From positions 27,592 to 91,591 of the forward strand of contig JBBCXB010000010.1 in the NCBI GenBank assembly GCA_037145635.1: 64,000 bases of DNA. Direction: 5' to 3'. Of this stretch, positions 53,072 through 62,284 are shown in pieces. Within the stretch, counting starts at the first letter, position 1. Each line of letters begins with the position of its first letter. Both the position numbers and the translations under genes were made by a program. The stretch comes from JAATFS01 sp037145635 (lineage in GTDB: Bacteria > Pseudomonadota > Gammaproteobacteria > Xanthomonadales > Xanthomonadaceae). The notes under the pieces are model-generated. The model ran no database searches. It had not been told where the DNA came from and saw only the letters and a program-made list of their open reading frames with translations.

Positions 53072-55420
53072 ATGAGCAAGGCAAACCCGGGCAGTCGCGC
53101 GCGGGCCGAACGGCCCGGCGCGGCGCCGTTGCTGGCGGTGCTGTTGCTGCTGCTGGCGGCCTGGTTCGGCTGGGGTGCCTACGCGCAATGGCGCGCCGGC
53201 ACGGTCGGCGAACAACTGCAGCAGGCGCGCGATCGCGCGGTCGGCGAGGTCATGCAGGCGCTCGCCACGCAGGCCCGCCAGCTCGAACGGGCACTGCAGC
53301 AGCCGGCCGTCTCCGCCGCACTCGCCGGCGGCGACGCCGCCCAGGCCGCGGTGGCGATCCGCGCCGGCATCGCCGGTGCCGAGGATGTGCAGGTCTACGC
53401 GTTCGATTTGGTCCAGCCCTACCAGGACGCCGCCGGCTTCGGCTACGCCCGCCTGGGGCTGCTGGAGGCGGCGCTGGTGGAGACCGGCGCCCAGGCACGG
53501 GTGGTCCGCGACGCCGGGCAGGTCCGCCTCGGTCTGGCCGCACCGGTGCGCCTGGGCGGTGCGCCCGCCGTGGCCTACGTGCGGCTGCCGCTGCTGCGGC
53601 TGACCGGGGTGCTGGACGCGATCCCGGTCCCGGGCCCGGCCTATCTGGCGTTGCGCCAGGGCGGCTACAACGTGGTCGAGGAAGGCAATGCCGGGCTCTC
53701 CGGCGAGGCGGAGGCGCTGTCGCGCCCGCTGGGCAAGACCGGCCTGCGGATCGCGGCCGCGACCCCCGACGTCGAGCCCGGCCCGCTCGGACTGGGCACG
53801 CTGCCGTGCGCGATCGTGGCGGCGCTGCTGGCCGCGATCGCGGTGCTGGTGCTGCTCGCCAGCCAGGGCCGCGTGGCGTTGCCGCGGCGGCGCCCGGCCG
53901 GCGCGCCGGTCGAGGACGAACCCACCTTCGGGCAGAGCCTGCAGCGCGGCCCGGATCCGAATCTGGTGCCCGCGCCCGAGGCCGGGACGGACCCGGCCGA
54001 GGACGCCGCGCGGATCTCCCCCGCCGCCCAGGTGGCGGCCGGCATCTTCCGCGCCTACGACATCCGCGGGGTGGTCGGCCAGGAACTGAACCCGGCGGTG
54101 GCGGCGCTGATCGGCCAGGCCATCGGCAGCGCGATGCAGGCCCAGGGCCTGCGCGAGGTCGTGGTCGGCCGCGACGGCCGCCTGTCCGGGCCCGAACTGG
54201 CGGCCGGACTGATCGACGGCCTGCGCCGCGCCGGCTGCGACGTCACCGACCTCGGCCTGGCGCCGACCCCGGTGGTCTACTTCGGCGCCTACCACCTGCG
54301 TGCCGGCAGCTGCGTGGTGGTGACCGGCAGCCACAACCCGCCGGAATACAACGGCTTCAAGGTCGTGATCGGCGGCGAGACCCTGTCCGGCGACGCGATC
54401 ACCGCCCTGTACCGGTGCATCGCCGAGGATCGCCTGCACACCGCGGCCAGCGCCGGCGGCCTGGAGCAGCGCGACGTCAGCGACGACTACATCCAGCGCA
54501 TTGCCGACGACGTGCAGCTCGACCGCCCGCTCAAGGTGGTCGCCGATGCCGGCAACGGCGTCGGCGGCGAGATTGCGCCGCGCCTGCTGAAGGCGATCGG
54601 GGCCGAGGTGGTGCCGCTGTACTGCGACGTCGACGGCACCTTCCCCAACCACCACCCCGACCCCAGCGAGCCGCGCAACCTCGAGGACCTGGTGCAGACG
54701 GTCAGGCGCTTCGACGCCGATCTCGGCATCGCCTTCGACGGCGACGCCGACCGCCTCGGCGTGGTCACCGGCGACGGCGCGGTGGTCTACGCCGACCGCC
54801 TGCTGATGCTGTTCGCCGCCGACGTGCTGCAGCGCAACCCGGGCGCGCTGGTGATCTACGACGTCAAGTGCACCGGCAAGCTGTCCGACTACGTGCTGCG
54901 CCACGGCGGCAGCCCGCTGATGTGGAAGACCGGCCACTCGCTGATCAAGGCCAAGATGCGCGAGACCGATGCCGAGCTGGCCGGCGAGATGAGCGGGCAT
55001 TTCTTCTTCAAGGAGCGCTGGTACGGCTTCGACGACGGCCTGTACGCGGCCGCGCGCCTGCTGGAGATCCTCGCCCAGCGCGAGGAGAGCCCGACGGAGG
55101 TGCTCGCCGGGTTGCCCGAGAGCGTCTCCACGCCCGAGCTCAAGGTGCCGGTCGATGGCGACGCGCATGCCCTGGTCGCGCGTGCCGTGGACGCGGCGCA
55201 GGCCGGGGAGGGCTCGCCGTTCGAGGGCGCCCGCCTGTCCACCATCGACGGGCTGCGCGCCGACTTCGCCGACGGCTGGGGCCTGCTGCGCGCGTCCAAC
55301 ACCACGCCGGTGCTGGTGCTGCGCTTCGAGGCGGAGAACGCCGCGGCGCTGGAGCGCATCCGCGGCCTGTTCCGCAGCCAGCTGCAGGCGCTACTGCCCG
55401 GACAGACCCTGGGGTTCTGA
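53072..55420 (+). CDS. algC: phosphomannomutase/phosphoglucomutase with membrane N terminus (AlgC/XanA type)
   Basis: 782 aa, much longer than plain AlgC (about 460). The N-terminal part has a transmembrane helix (LLAVLLLLLAAWFGWGAYAQ), a periplasmic segment, and a second helix (CAIVAALLAAIAVLVLLA, about residue 255); the enzyme domains start near AGIFRAYDIRGVVGQ. Active phosphoserine in VVTGSHNPPEYNGFK, metal loop FDGDADRLG, sugar loop GEMSGHFFFKE and the C-terminal phosphate site RASNTTPVLVLRFE are intact. Makes mannose-1-P and glucose-1-P for exopolysaccharide and LPS. Follows dut by 13 bases. Confidence 0.92.
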   Translation: MSKANPGSRARAERPGAAPLLAVLLLLLAAWFGWGAYAQWRAGTVGEQLQQARDRAVGEVMQALATQARQLERALQQPAVSAALAGGDAAQAAVAIRAGIAGAEDVQVYAFDLVQPYQDAAGFGYARLGLLEAALVETGAQARVVRDAGQVRLGLAAPVRLGGAPAVAYVRLPLLRLTGVLDAIPVPGPAYLALRQGGYNVVEEGNAGLSGEAEALSRPLGKTGLRIAAATPDVEPGPLGLGTLPCAIVAALLAAIAVLVLLASQGRVALPRRRPAGAPVEDEPTFGQSLQRGPDPNLVPAPEAGTDPAEDAARISPAAQVAAGIFRAYDIRGVVGQELNPAVAALIGQAIGSAMQAQGLREVVVGRDGRLSGPELAAGLIDGLRRAGCDVTDLGLAPTPVVYFGAYHLRAGSCVVVTGSHNPPEYNGFKVVIGGETLSGDAITALYRCIAEDRLHTAASAGGLEQRDVSDDYIQRIADDVQLDRPLKVVADAGNGVGGEIAPRLLKAIGAEVVPLYCDVDGTFPNHHPDPSEPRNLEDLVQTVRRFDADLGIAFDGDADRLGVVTGDGAVVYADRLLMLFAADVLQRNPGALVIYDVKCTGKLSDYVLRHGGSPLMWKTGHSLIKAKMRETDAELAGEMSGHFFFKERWYGFDDGLYAAARLLEILAQREESPTEVLAGLPESVSTPELKVPVDGDAHALVARAVDAAQAGEGSPFEGARLSTIDGLRADFADGWGLLRASNTTPVLVLRFEAENAAALERIRGLFRSQLQALLPGQTLGF

Positions 55421-55432
55421 ACGCGCGGCCGC

Positions 55433-56101
55433 TCAGCCCGCTGGCGCGGCCTGCGCGGCCGGGCCCTTCAGGGTCCGATAGCGCTGCAGGGTGTCGTCGA
55501 TCTCGCCGTCCAGCGCCGCGCGCTGCTGCTCGAAGCTGCTCTGCAGGCGCTGCTGCGCCAGCAGTTCGCGGTGGCGCTGCTGGATGTCGCCGGCCAGCTT
55601 GTCGGCCACCTTCTGGCCGGCCAGCTCGCGGTCGCCGGCCATGCGCAGCAGGCTCACCAGTCCCTCGCGCAGGCTCTTCACGTTGTAGCGCGCGGTCTGG
55701 ATGTTGTTGTCGATGATCGCCACGCGTTCGTTGAACACGCGGCGCAGCTCGCCCTCGTCCTGGTAGGACAGCAGCATTGCCTGGTCGGTGCGCTTGCGGG
55801 TCTGCTCCGCCGCCGCGTCGGCCTGCTGCTGCGCGGCCTGCGCCGCCGCGGCCGCACGTTCCTCGGGGCTGAGCGCTCGCTGCACCTCGGCACTGCGCAT
55901 GCCGCTGCGGGCGTTGAACTCGTCGCGCGCCCGGTTCACCGCCTCCGGCGGCAGCGTGTCGCTGCACACGCGCTGGCCGGCCTGGTCCCAGCAATACAGC
56001 TTCTTGGTCGCACCCGCGTCCTTGGACTGCGCCCACGCCGGCGACGCCGCCAGGGTAGCCAGCAGCGCGATGCCCAGCAGCGCGTTCGGATGGTTCGGCA
56101 T
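55433..56101 (-). CDS. secreted DUF4124 coiled-coil protein
   Basis: 222 aa. Signal peptide ending ASPAWA-Q, then a DUF4124-like stretch KLYCWDQAGQRVCSDTLP with two Cys, then a long Ala/Arg/Gln-rich coiled coil (about 75-215: QAAQQQADAAAEQTRKRTDQ, LREGLVSLLRMAGDRELAGQ). Periplasmic, unknown function. It is 18 bases after pyrE on the same strand, so pyrE leads a two-gene transcript. The 3' end faces the phosphomutase stop. Confidence 0.82.
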   Translation of the reverse strand: MPNHPNALLGIALLATLAASPAWAQSKDAGATKKLYCWDQAGQRVCSDTLPPEAVNRARDEFNARSGMRSAEVQRALSPEERAAAAAQAAQQQADAAAEQTRKRTDQAMLLSYQDEGELRRVFNERVAIIDNNIQTARYNVKSLREGLVSLLRMAGDRELAGQKVADKLAGDIQQRHRELLAQQRLQSSFEQQRAALDGEIDDTLQRYRTLKGPAAQAAPAG

Positions 56102-56119
56102 CGTGGCAGCCCCCTGCTG

Positions 56120-56779
56120 TCAGCCCGGCGTGGCGGTCCCGTAGCGGCCCCGATAGGCCAGCAGCGGTTCGCGGAAGCCGACAAGTTCGGGGTTTCCCGC
56201 GGTGAATGCAAGCAGGTCGCCGAGATGGGCCACCGCCACCACCGGGATGCCGGCCTCGGCGGCCACCGCCTGCGCGGCCGAACGGCGGTCGCTGTCCGAG
56301 GCGATCTCCTGGCGGTCGAGCGCCACCACGATCGCCGACGGGGTGCCGCCGGCGTCGCGGATGATGCCCAGCGCCTCGCGGATCGCGGTGCCGGCGGTGA
56401 TCACGTCGTCGACGATCAGCACCCGGCGCCCGGTCAGCGGCGCCCCGATCAGGCTGCCGCCCTCGCCATGGGCCTTGGCCTCCTTGCGGTTGAACGCCAG
56501 CGGCAGGTCGCGGCCGCGGCCGGCGTACTCGCAGGCCAGCGCCGTGGCCAGCGGGATGCCCTTGTAGGCCGGGCCGAACACCAGGTCGAAGTCCAGCCCC
56601 GCCGCCTCCACCGCATCGGCATAGCAGCGCGCCAGCTGCGCGGTCTTGGCGCCGGAGTCGAAGCGGCCGGCGTTGAAGAAGTACGGGCTCAGCCGGCCGG
56701 ACTTGAGCGTGAATTCGCCGAAGCGCAGGGCCTCGGCGTCCAGGGCTAGCTGCAGGAAACGGGTGCGGTGGTCGGTCAT
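56120..56779 (-). CDS. pyrE: orotate phosphoribosyltransferase
   Basis: 219 aa. PRPP loop VLIVDDVITAGTAIREAL, substrate loop GPAYKGIPLAT and FNRKEAKAHGEGGSLIGAPL, FTLKSGRLSPYFFNAGRFDS. Complete enzyme that forms OMP. Start ATG 56779 (MTDHRTRFLQLALDA). Divergent from xth with 121 bases between them. Confidence 0.95.
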   Translation of the reverse strand: MTDHRTRFLQLALDAEALRFGEFTLKSGRLSPYFFNAGRFDSGAKTAQLARCYADAVEAAGLDFDLVFGPAYKGIPLATALACEYAGRGRDLPLAFNRKEAKAHGEGGSLIGAPLTGRRVLIVDDVITAGTAIREALGIIRDAGGTPSAIVVALDRQEIASDSDRRSAAQAVAAEAGIPVVAVAHLGDLLAFTAGNPELVGFREPLLAYRGRYGTATPG

Positions 56780-56900
56780 GGGGCGGGAATGGGAATCGGG
56801 AGTCGGGAATGGTAAACGCATCACGGCCGGGCAGCCTCGCCGGCGCCGCTGGGTTAGGCTTTACGATTCCCCCTTCTCGATTTCCCGGTCCCGGCCTCTC
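56780..56900. repeat. GGGAATC-type intergenic repeat between pyrE and xth
   Basis: Contains GCGGGAATGGGAATCGGGAGTCGGGAATGG (56784-56813; quoted as consecutive short units GGGAATG, GGAATCG, GGAGTCG, GGAATGG) and, later, the opposite-sense TACGATTCCCCCTTCTCGATTTCCCGG near 56867-56890. Such repeats are typical intergenic elements in xanthomonads. Possible bidirectional promoter region; no gene. Confidence 0.6.
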
Positions 56901-57701
56901 ATGCGCATCATCAGTTTCAACGCCAATGGCCTGCGTTCGGCCGCGAGCAAAGGTTTCTTCCCGTGGTTCAGCGCGCAGGACGCCGACGTGCTGTGCGTCC
57001 AGGAGACCAAGGCGCAGGAACACCAGCTGGCCGGCCCCGAGTTCCTGCCGGAGGGCTACAAGGCCTGGTTCCGCGACGCTAGCACCAAGAAGGGCTACAG
57101 CGGCGTGGCGATCTACAGCAAGCGCGAGCCCGACGAACTGCACACTGCGCTGGGCTGGCCGGAGTTCGACGAGGAGGGCCGCTACCTGGAGGCGCGCTTC
57201 GGCAACCTGAGCGTGGTCTCGTTCTACATCCCCTCCGGCTCCTCCGGCGAGCTGCGCCAGGGCTACAAGTACCAGGTGATGGAATGGCTGCGGCCGATCC
57301 TGGCGGAGTGGCTGGAAAGCGGCCGCGACTACGTGTTGTGCGGCGACTGGAACATCGTGCGGTCGGCGCTGGACATCCGCAACTGGAAGTCGAACCAGAA
57401 GAATTCCGGCTGCCTGCCGCCCGAGCGCGACTGGCTCAACGGCCTGTGCGCCGACCTGCCCGAACACGCCGACGCGGCCAGCGGCCGCGGCTGGGTCGAC
57501 GCCTACCGCGCGCTGCATCCCGAAGGTCAGGACTACACCTGGTGGAGCAACCGCGGCGCGGCCCGCGCCAACAACGTCGGATGGCGCATCGACTACCAGC
57601 TGGTGACGCCGGGCCTGCGCGACCGGCTGCGCGGCTGCTCGATCTACCGCGAGCAGCGCTTCTCCGACCATGCCCCGTTCACGGTGGACTACGCCCCGTG
57701 A
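56901..57701 (+). CDS. xth: exodeoxyribonuclease III
   Basis: 266 aa. MRIISFNANGLRSAASKGFF, VQETKAQEHQ (metal-ligand Glu), GDWNIVRSALDIRNWKSN (Asp-x-Asn), WRIDYQLVTPGL and the final SDHAPFTVDY. All catalytic residues of the AP endonuclease/ExoIII family are present. Repairs abasic and oxidised DNA ends. Starts just after the pyrE-xth intergenic region. Confidence 0.95.
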   Translation: MRIISFNANGLRSAASKGFFPWFSAQDADVLCVQETKAQEHQLAGPEFLPEGYKAWFRDASTKKGYSGVAIYSKREPDELHTALGWPEFDEEGRYLEARFGNLSVVSFYIPSGSSGELRQGYKYQVMEWLRPILAEWLESGRDYVLCGDWNIVRSALDIRNWKSNQKNSGCLPPERDWLNGLCADLPEHADAASGRGWVDAYRALHPEGQDYTWWSNRGAARANNVGWRIDYQLVTPGLRDRLRGCSIYREQRFSDHAPFTVDYAP

Positions 57702-57765
57702 GGCGATGCGGGCGCGGGCGCGCGACCGCCGTTCGCGGGCCGGCGGGGCAGGGCCGGCAGGGCGC

Positions 57766-59064
57766 ATGTCGATGAGCGCGCCCGAGTCCGGCTACAAGGG
57801 CTGGCGCGGCATCCGCCGCGCCTTCGCCACCCCATCGGCGGCGACGCTGGCGTTGCTGGGCTTCGGCAGCGGCCTGCCCTTCCTGCTGATCGCCTCGCAG
57901 ACCCTGTCCACGCGCCTGCGCGACGTCGGCCTGGATCTGCACAGCATCGGCCTGATCAGCCTGGCCAGCTTCTTCTACCTGCTCAAGTTCCTGTGGGCGC
58001 CGCTGATCGACCGCTTCGCGTTCCCGCTGACCGCGTTCCTGGGCCGGCGCCGCTCCTGGCTGCTGGTCGCGCAGCTCGGCGTGACCGCCGGCCTGTTCGC
58101 GCTGGCGTTCTCGCGCCCGGAGATGGGCGTGGGCGGGCTGGTGGCCTGGGTGCTGTTCGCCTCGTTCTGCGGGGCCACCCAGGATTCGGTCGTCGATGCC
58201 TACCGCATCGAGGTCGCCCCCGACACCGCCCAGGCCGCGCTGGCGGCGACCTACACCCTGGGCTACCGCATCGGCCTGATCGTGGGCGGGGCCGGCGCGC
58301 TGTACCTGGCCGAGTACCAGGGCTGGACCTGGGCCTACGCGGCGATGTCGGCGCTGATGCTGGTGCCGATCGCGACCACCCTGCTGTGCCGCGAGCCGGC
58401 CGTGCCCGAGGCCACCGTGGTGCGCCGCATCGACGTGGCCGGCGCGTTCTGGCAGCCGATCACCAGCTTCTTCAGCGGCAACGGCGTGATGCTGGCCCTG
58501 GGCCTGCTGCTGTTCTTCGGCCTGTTCAAGTTCCCCGACCAGGTGATCGGGGTGATGGCCGGCCCGTTCTACCTGGACTCCGGCTACACCAAGGCCGACA
58601 TCGCCACCGTCTCCAAGCTGTTCGGCGTGTGGATGGGCATCCTCGGCGCGTTCGCCGGCGGCGCGGCGGTGGCGGCGTTCGGGTTCCGCCGCATGCTGCT
58701 GGTGGCCGCGCTGGGCGTGGCGCTGTCCAACCTCGCGTTCCTGCTGATGGCGCACAACCCCGGCCGGCTCTGGGCGTTCTACGCCGCGCTGAGTGCCGAC
58801 AACCTGTTCCAGGGCTTCGCCGGCACTGTGCTGGTGGCGTTCATGTCGTCGCTGACCGACCGCAACTTCACCGCCACCCAGTACGCGCTGCTGGTCTCGC
58901 TGGCCAATCTGCCCGGCAAGTTCGTCGGCGGGCTGTCGGGGTTCATCGTCGAGGCCAGCTCCTACAGCACCTTCTTCGTCCTCAGCGCGCTGACGGTGGT
59001 GCCGACCCTGCTGCTGCTGGCCTGGCTGTGGCCGCGTATTCACGAGCGCAGCCGGGCCGGTTGA
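57766..59064 (+). CDS. ampG: AmpG-like muropeptide permease (MFS)
   Basis: 432 aa, 12 transmembrane helices. AmpG landmarks: TLALLGFGSGLPFLLIASQT, FFYLLKFLWAPLIDRF, CGATQDSVVDAYRIEV and FMSSLTDRNFTATQYALL. AmpG imports GlcNAc-anhydroMurNAc peptides for recycling. Two related recycling genes, anmK and an M23 peptidase, follow within 4 kb, so function is likely. ATG TCG ATG at 57766: the first ATG is chosen; the second (57772) is possible. Confidence 0.85.
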   Translation: MSMSAPESGYKGWRGIRRAFATPSAATLALLGFGSGLPFLLIASQTLSTRLRDVGLDLHSIGLISLASFFYLLKFLWAPLIDRFAFPLTAFLGRRRSWLLVAQLGVTAGLFALAFSRPEMGVGGLVAWVLFASFCGATQDSVVDAYRIEVAPDTAQAALAATYTLGYRIGLIVGGAGALYLAEYQGWTWAYAAMSALMLVPIATTLLCREPAVPEATVVRRIDVAGAFWQPITSFFSGNGVMLALGLLLFFGLFKFPDQVIGVMAGPFYLDSGYTKADIATVSKLFGVWMGILGAFAGGAAVAAFGFRRMLLVAALGVALSNLAFLLMAHNPGRLWAFYAALSADNLFQGFAGTVLVAFMSSLTDRNFTATQYALLVSLANLPGKFVGGLSGFIVEASSYSTFFVLSALTVVPTLLLLAWLWPRIHERSRAG

Positions 59065-59141
59065 GTCCGCTGCCCATTGAAAGCCGGCGCCCGGTTGCCG
59101 ATGATGCGCGCACAGGACGTGGGACGTGGACAGGGAAGCGC

Positions 59142-59372
59142 ATGACCGATCTGATGGTGCGGGATATCGAACCGATGCTGATGGAGCGCATCCAGCGCGT
59201 GGCCGTGGCGCGCGGCTGGACCGAGGCCCAGGCCGTGGTCGCGCTGATCGAGCAGGGCCTGTTCGCCAGCGAGAAGGAAATGCACGGCGGTGCCTTCCGC
59301 CGCCCCGAAGTGGACGTGCTGTCCGAGGCGATCGCCGCGCTGAGGGCGCTGCCGCCCGGCCGGGGTTTCTGA
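59142..59372 (+). CDS. small conserved hypothetical protein between ampG and anmK
   Basis: 76 aa; ATG 59142 with GGGAAG about 5 bases upstream. Sequence MTDLMVRDIEPMLMERIQRV followed by ARGWTEAQAVVALIEQGL and a short C-terminal part. The VRDIEPMLMERIQRVAVARG segment looks like the beta-strand plus helix of a ribbon-helix-helix (Arc-like) repressor or antitoxin. No toxin gene adjoins it. Ends 13 bases from anmK's stop on the opposite strand. Confidence 0.7.
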   Translation: MTDLMVRDIEPMLMERIQRVAVARGWTEAQAVVALIEQGLFASEKEMHGGAFRRPEVDVLSEAIAALRALPPGRGF

Positions 59373-59384
59373 CCGGGCGGCGCC

Positions 59385-60506
59385 TCAGGCCGGGTGGATC
59401 GCGCCCAGGATCCGCGGGCCACGCGCCCCGGTGACGGCGGGAAGGTTGGCCGGCCGTCCGGCCAGCGCCTCGGCCGCCAGCCAGGCGAAGCCCATCGCCT
59501 CCAGGTAGTCCGGATCCAGGCCATGGGCCTGCGTGGACTCGACCACCACACCGGGCAGGCGCGCGGCCAGGCGTGCCATCAGCACCGGGTTGCGCACCCC
59601 GCCGCCGCCCACCAGCAGCCGGCGGGTCTCGGGCTGGTGGCGCAGCAGCGCGTCGGTGACCGTGGCCGCGGTCAGTTCGAGCAGGGTGGCCTGAACGTCG
59701 GCGGCGGGCACCTGGCCCTCGGGTAGCCGCGCGCCGACCCAGTCCAGGTGGAACTGCTCGCGCCCGGTGCTCTTGGGCGGCGGCAGCCCGAACCACGGGT
59801 CGGCCCGCAGTTGCTCGAGCAGGGCGGCATCGACGTTGCCGCTGGCGGCGAACGCGCCCTCGGCGTCGTAGTCCAGGCCGAGGTGGCGCTGGCACCAGCT
59901 GTCCATCAGCGCGTTGGCCGGGCCGGTGTCGAAGCCGCGCACCGTCCCCTCGCGCGGGATCAGCGTCAGGTTGCCGATACCGCCGAGATTGAGCACGGCG
60001 CGGTCCTCGTCGGCCGCCCCCAGCATCGCCAGATGGAACGCCGGCATCAGCGGGGCGCCCTGGCCGCCGGCGGCCACATCGCGGCGCCGGAAATCGGCCA
60101 CGGTGGTGATGCCGCTGCGCTCGGCGATGCGGTGGGCGTCGCCGATCTGCCAGGTGAAGGCCGGATCCGTCAGCGGCCGGTGCCGGACCGTCTGCCCGTG
60201 CGAGCCGATCGCGCGGATGCGGGCGGGCGCGACTCCGGCGTGCTCGATCAGCCGCAGCGCGGCGTCGGCGAAGGCAAGGCCGACCTGGGCGTCCAGCCGG
60301 CCCAGCACGTCCAGCGAGCCGACCTCCGTGCCCTGGCCGAGCGCCACCAGTTCCTCGCGCAGTGCCGGGTCCCAGGGATGGGTGAGGCCGGCCAGCAGCC
60401 GGCAGCGCGGCCCCGCGCCGTCGGCGTCGAAACGGACGAGGGCGGCATCGATGCCGTCGGCACTGGTGCCGGACATCAGGCCGATGAAGAGCGGGGCGTC
60501 GTGCAT
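59385..60506 (-). CDS. anmK: anhydro-N-acetylmuramic acid kinase
   Basis: 373 aa. GLMSGTSADGIDAALVRFD (ATP site), AIGSHGQTVRHRP, LNLGGIGNLTLIP, GFDTGPANALMD, LLVGGGGVRNPVLM. Complete AnmK; phosphorylates and opens anhydroMurNAc to MurNAc-6-P, part of peptidoglycan recycling with AmpG. Start ATG 60506 (MHDAPLFIGLMSG). Confidence 0.94.
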   Translation of the reverse strand: MHDAPLFIGLMSGTSADGIDAALVRFDADGAGPRCRLLAGLTHPWDPALREELVALGQGTEVGSLDVLGRLDAQVGLAFADAALRLIEHAGVAPARIRAIGSHGQTVRHRPLTDPAFTWQIGDAHRIAERSGITTVADFRRRDVAAGGQGAPLMPAFHLAMLGAADEDRAVLNLGGIGNLTLIPREGTVRGFDTGPANALMDSWCQRHLGLDYDAEGAFAASGNVDAALLEQLRADPWFGLPPPKSTGREQFHLDWVGARLPEGQVPAADVQATLLELTAATVTDALLRHQPETRRLLVGGGGVRNPVLMARLAARLPGVVVESTQAHGLDPDYLEAMGFAWLAAEALAGRPANLPAVTGARGPRILGAIHPA

Positions 60507-60684
60507 GCGGGCAAGTCGTGAGGGCAGGGCGGGAAGCAGGAGCTTGCTCCGCCGCCGCCGTCCCGGGAAGCCCCCGTGCCGCATGACGGCGGGGCCGGGG
60601 GGGCTTGCGTTGCGGGGGCGCCGTGTACGCCGAAGGCGCGAACGCCCCGGCAACGCGCCCCGGCCGGCCGTTGGCGTCAGGCCC

Positions 60685-62118
60685 TCAGCCGCGGCTCTTG
60701 CCCTTGCCGCCCTGCGGCTTGCGCTCGCTGCCGGCATCGGCGTAGAGCAGCTTCTCCATGCCCTGGATGCGCGCCATCGCCGGCGAGGTCTGGGCGCGGA
60801 ACGCCGCCAGCTCGGCACCGGCCAGCGGGGTCGGCGGCGGCATCGTCACCGACGCCGGGTTGCGCTGCTGCCCGGCCACGCGGAATTCGTAGTGCAGGTG
60901 CGGGCCGGTGGCCAGGCCGGTCATGCCGACATAGCCGATCACCGTGCCCTGGTCGATGCGCTGGCCGGCCTTGACCTTGCCGAAGCGCGACATGTGGCCG
61001 TACAGCGTGCTGTAGCCCTTGCCGTGGTCCAGCACCACCACGTTGCCGTAGCCGCGCTGGGTGCCGACGAACTGCACCCGCGCATCGCCGGCGGCCATGA
61101 TCGGCGTGCCGGAGGCGGCGGCGTAGTCGATGCCCTTGTGCATGCGCATGGTGCCCAGCACCGGGTGCTTGCGCGCACCGAAGGTCGAGCTGATGCGGCT
61201 GTAGGCCACGGGCATGCGGATGAAGCTCTTCTTCAGCGGCCGGCCGTTGAGGTCGAAGTACTCGGCCGGCTTGCCGCCGCGCTCGAAGCGGAAACCGCTG
61301 TAGGTCTTGCCGCCGGTGGTGAAGGTCGCGGCCAGGATCTTGCCGGCGTCCACGCGCTCGCCCTCGCGCCAGGTCTCGTCCATCACCACGCTGAAGCGGT
61401 CGCCCGGCTGCAGGTCCTTGTCGAAGTCGATGTCGTACTTGAAGATCTCGTCGGTCATCGTGGCCACCGCCGACGGCGTCAGCCCGGCCTTGCGCGCCGC
61501 CACGTACAGCGAACTGGTGATCTCGCCGCTGGTGACCGCCGTGCGGGTGGTGGTCGCGCGTTCGGTCACCCGCTCGCGGACCTGGTCGCCGGCGAGCGAC
61601 AGCTCCACGCGGTGGTTGTCGTCGCGATCGAAGCGCAGGCCGCGCAGTTCGCCCGGCTTGGGCAGCTCGAAGGCGATCTCGGCGCCCGGCCGCAACCGGG
61701 TCAGCGCGTCCTTGGTGCCGGGGTGTTCCAGCACCTGGTGCAGCACCGTGCTGGGAATGGCGAGTTCGCTGAAGACCCCGCTCAGCGTCTGCCCGGCCTT
61801 GATCCGCACCGTTTGCCAGCTGTCGGTGGGCAGCGCCTGCGCGCGGCCGGGCGCCAGCGGCGGCAGCGGCAGGGCCAGGGTCGAATGGGTGGAGAGCGGG
61901 GCGTCGATCGCGTTGGAGAAGCCGGGGACGATCGTGGCCACCAGCGCGCCGATGGTGGCGAACAGGCTGGCGTGGATCCAGTGGCGGCGGGTCCAGCGGT
62001 CGTTGAACGCGGCCGGCAGATGCTGCTTCAGCCTTCGGTGCAGGGCGGTGTCGTGTAGGACGTTGAGGCGTTCTTGGATGCGCTGCTTGCGCACACGGCC
62101 CTGCTCGGAATTCTGCAT
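60685..62118 (-). CDS. M23 murein endopeptidase with LysM-like domain (MepM-type)
   Basis: 477 aa. A cytoplasmic N terminus, one transmembrane helix (ASLFATIGALVATIVPGFSN), an OapA/LysM-like region (TVRIKAGQTLSGVFSELAIP) and the C-terminal zinc domain with HKGIDYAA (His, Asp ligands), GYSTLYGHMSRF and GPHLHYEFRVAG (HxH). Cleaves crosslinks in peptidoglycan to allow growth. ATG 62118 (MQNSEQGRVRKQRI). Its 5' end is divergent from tyrS. Confidence 0.9.
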   Translation of the reverse strand: MQNSEQGRVRKQRIQERLNVLHDTALHRRLKQHLPAAFNDRWTRRHWIHASLFATIGALVATIVPGFSNAIDAPLSTHSTLALPLPPLAPGRAQALPTDSWQTVRIKAGQTLSGVFSELAIPSTVLHQVLEHPGTKDALTRLRPGAEIAFELPKPGELRGLRFDRDDNHRVELSLAGDQVRERVTERATTTRTAVTSGEITSSLYVAARKAGLTPSAVATMTDEIFKYDIDFDKDLQPGDRFSVVMDETWREGERVDAGKILAATFTTGGKTYSGFRFERGGKPAEYFDLNGRPLKKSFIRMPVAYSRISSTFGARKHPVLGTMRMHKGIDYAAASGTPIMAAGDARVQFVGTQRGYGNVVVLDHGKGYSTLYGHMSRFGKVKAGQRIDQGTVIGYVGMTGLATGPHLHYEFRVAGQQRNPASVTMPPPTPLAGAELAAFRAQTSPAMARIQGMEKLLYADAGSERKPQGGKGKSRG

Positions 62119-62284
62119 CGTACGGTGTCCTCGAGGCTCGAAGCGCGAGCCCAATCGCCGGTACCATAGAGATCGATCAACAGCGCGTCAAACCATTGAG
62201 CCTGTTCATTTTTATCTTGGCGCGTGATTAACTCGCGTTTAACATCGTTCACGTTTTTTGACGGCTTGTCCTGGGAGTAGTTCC

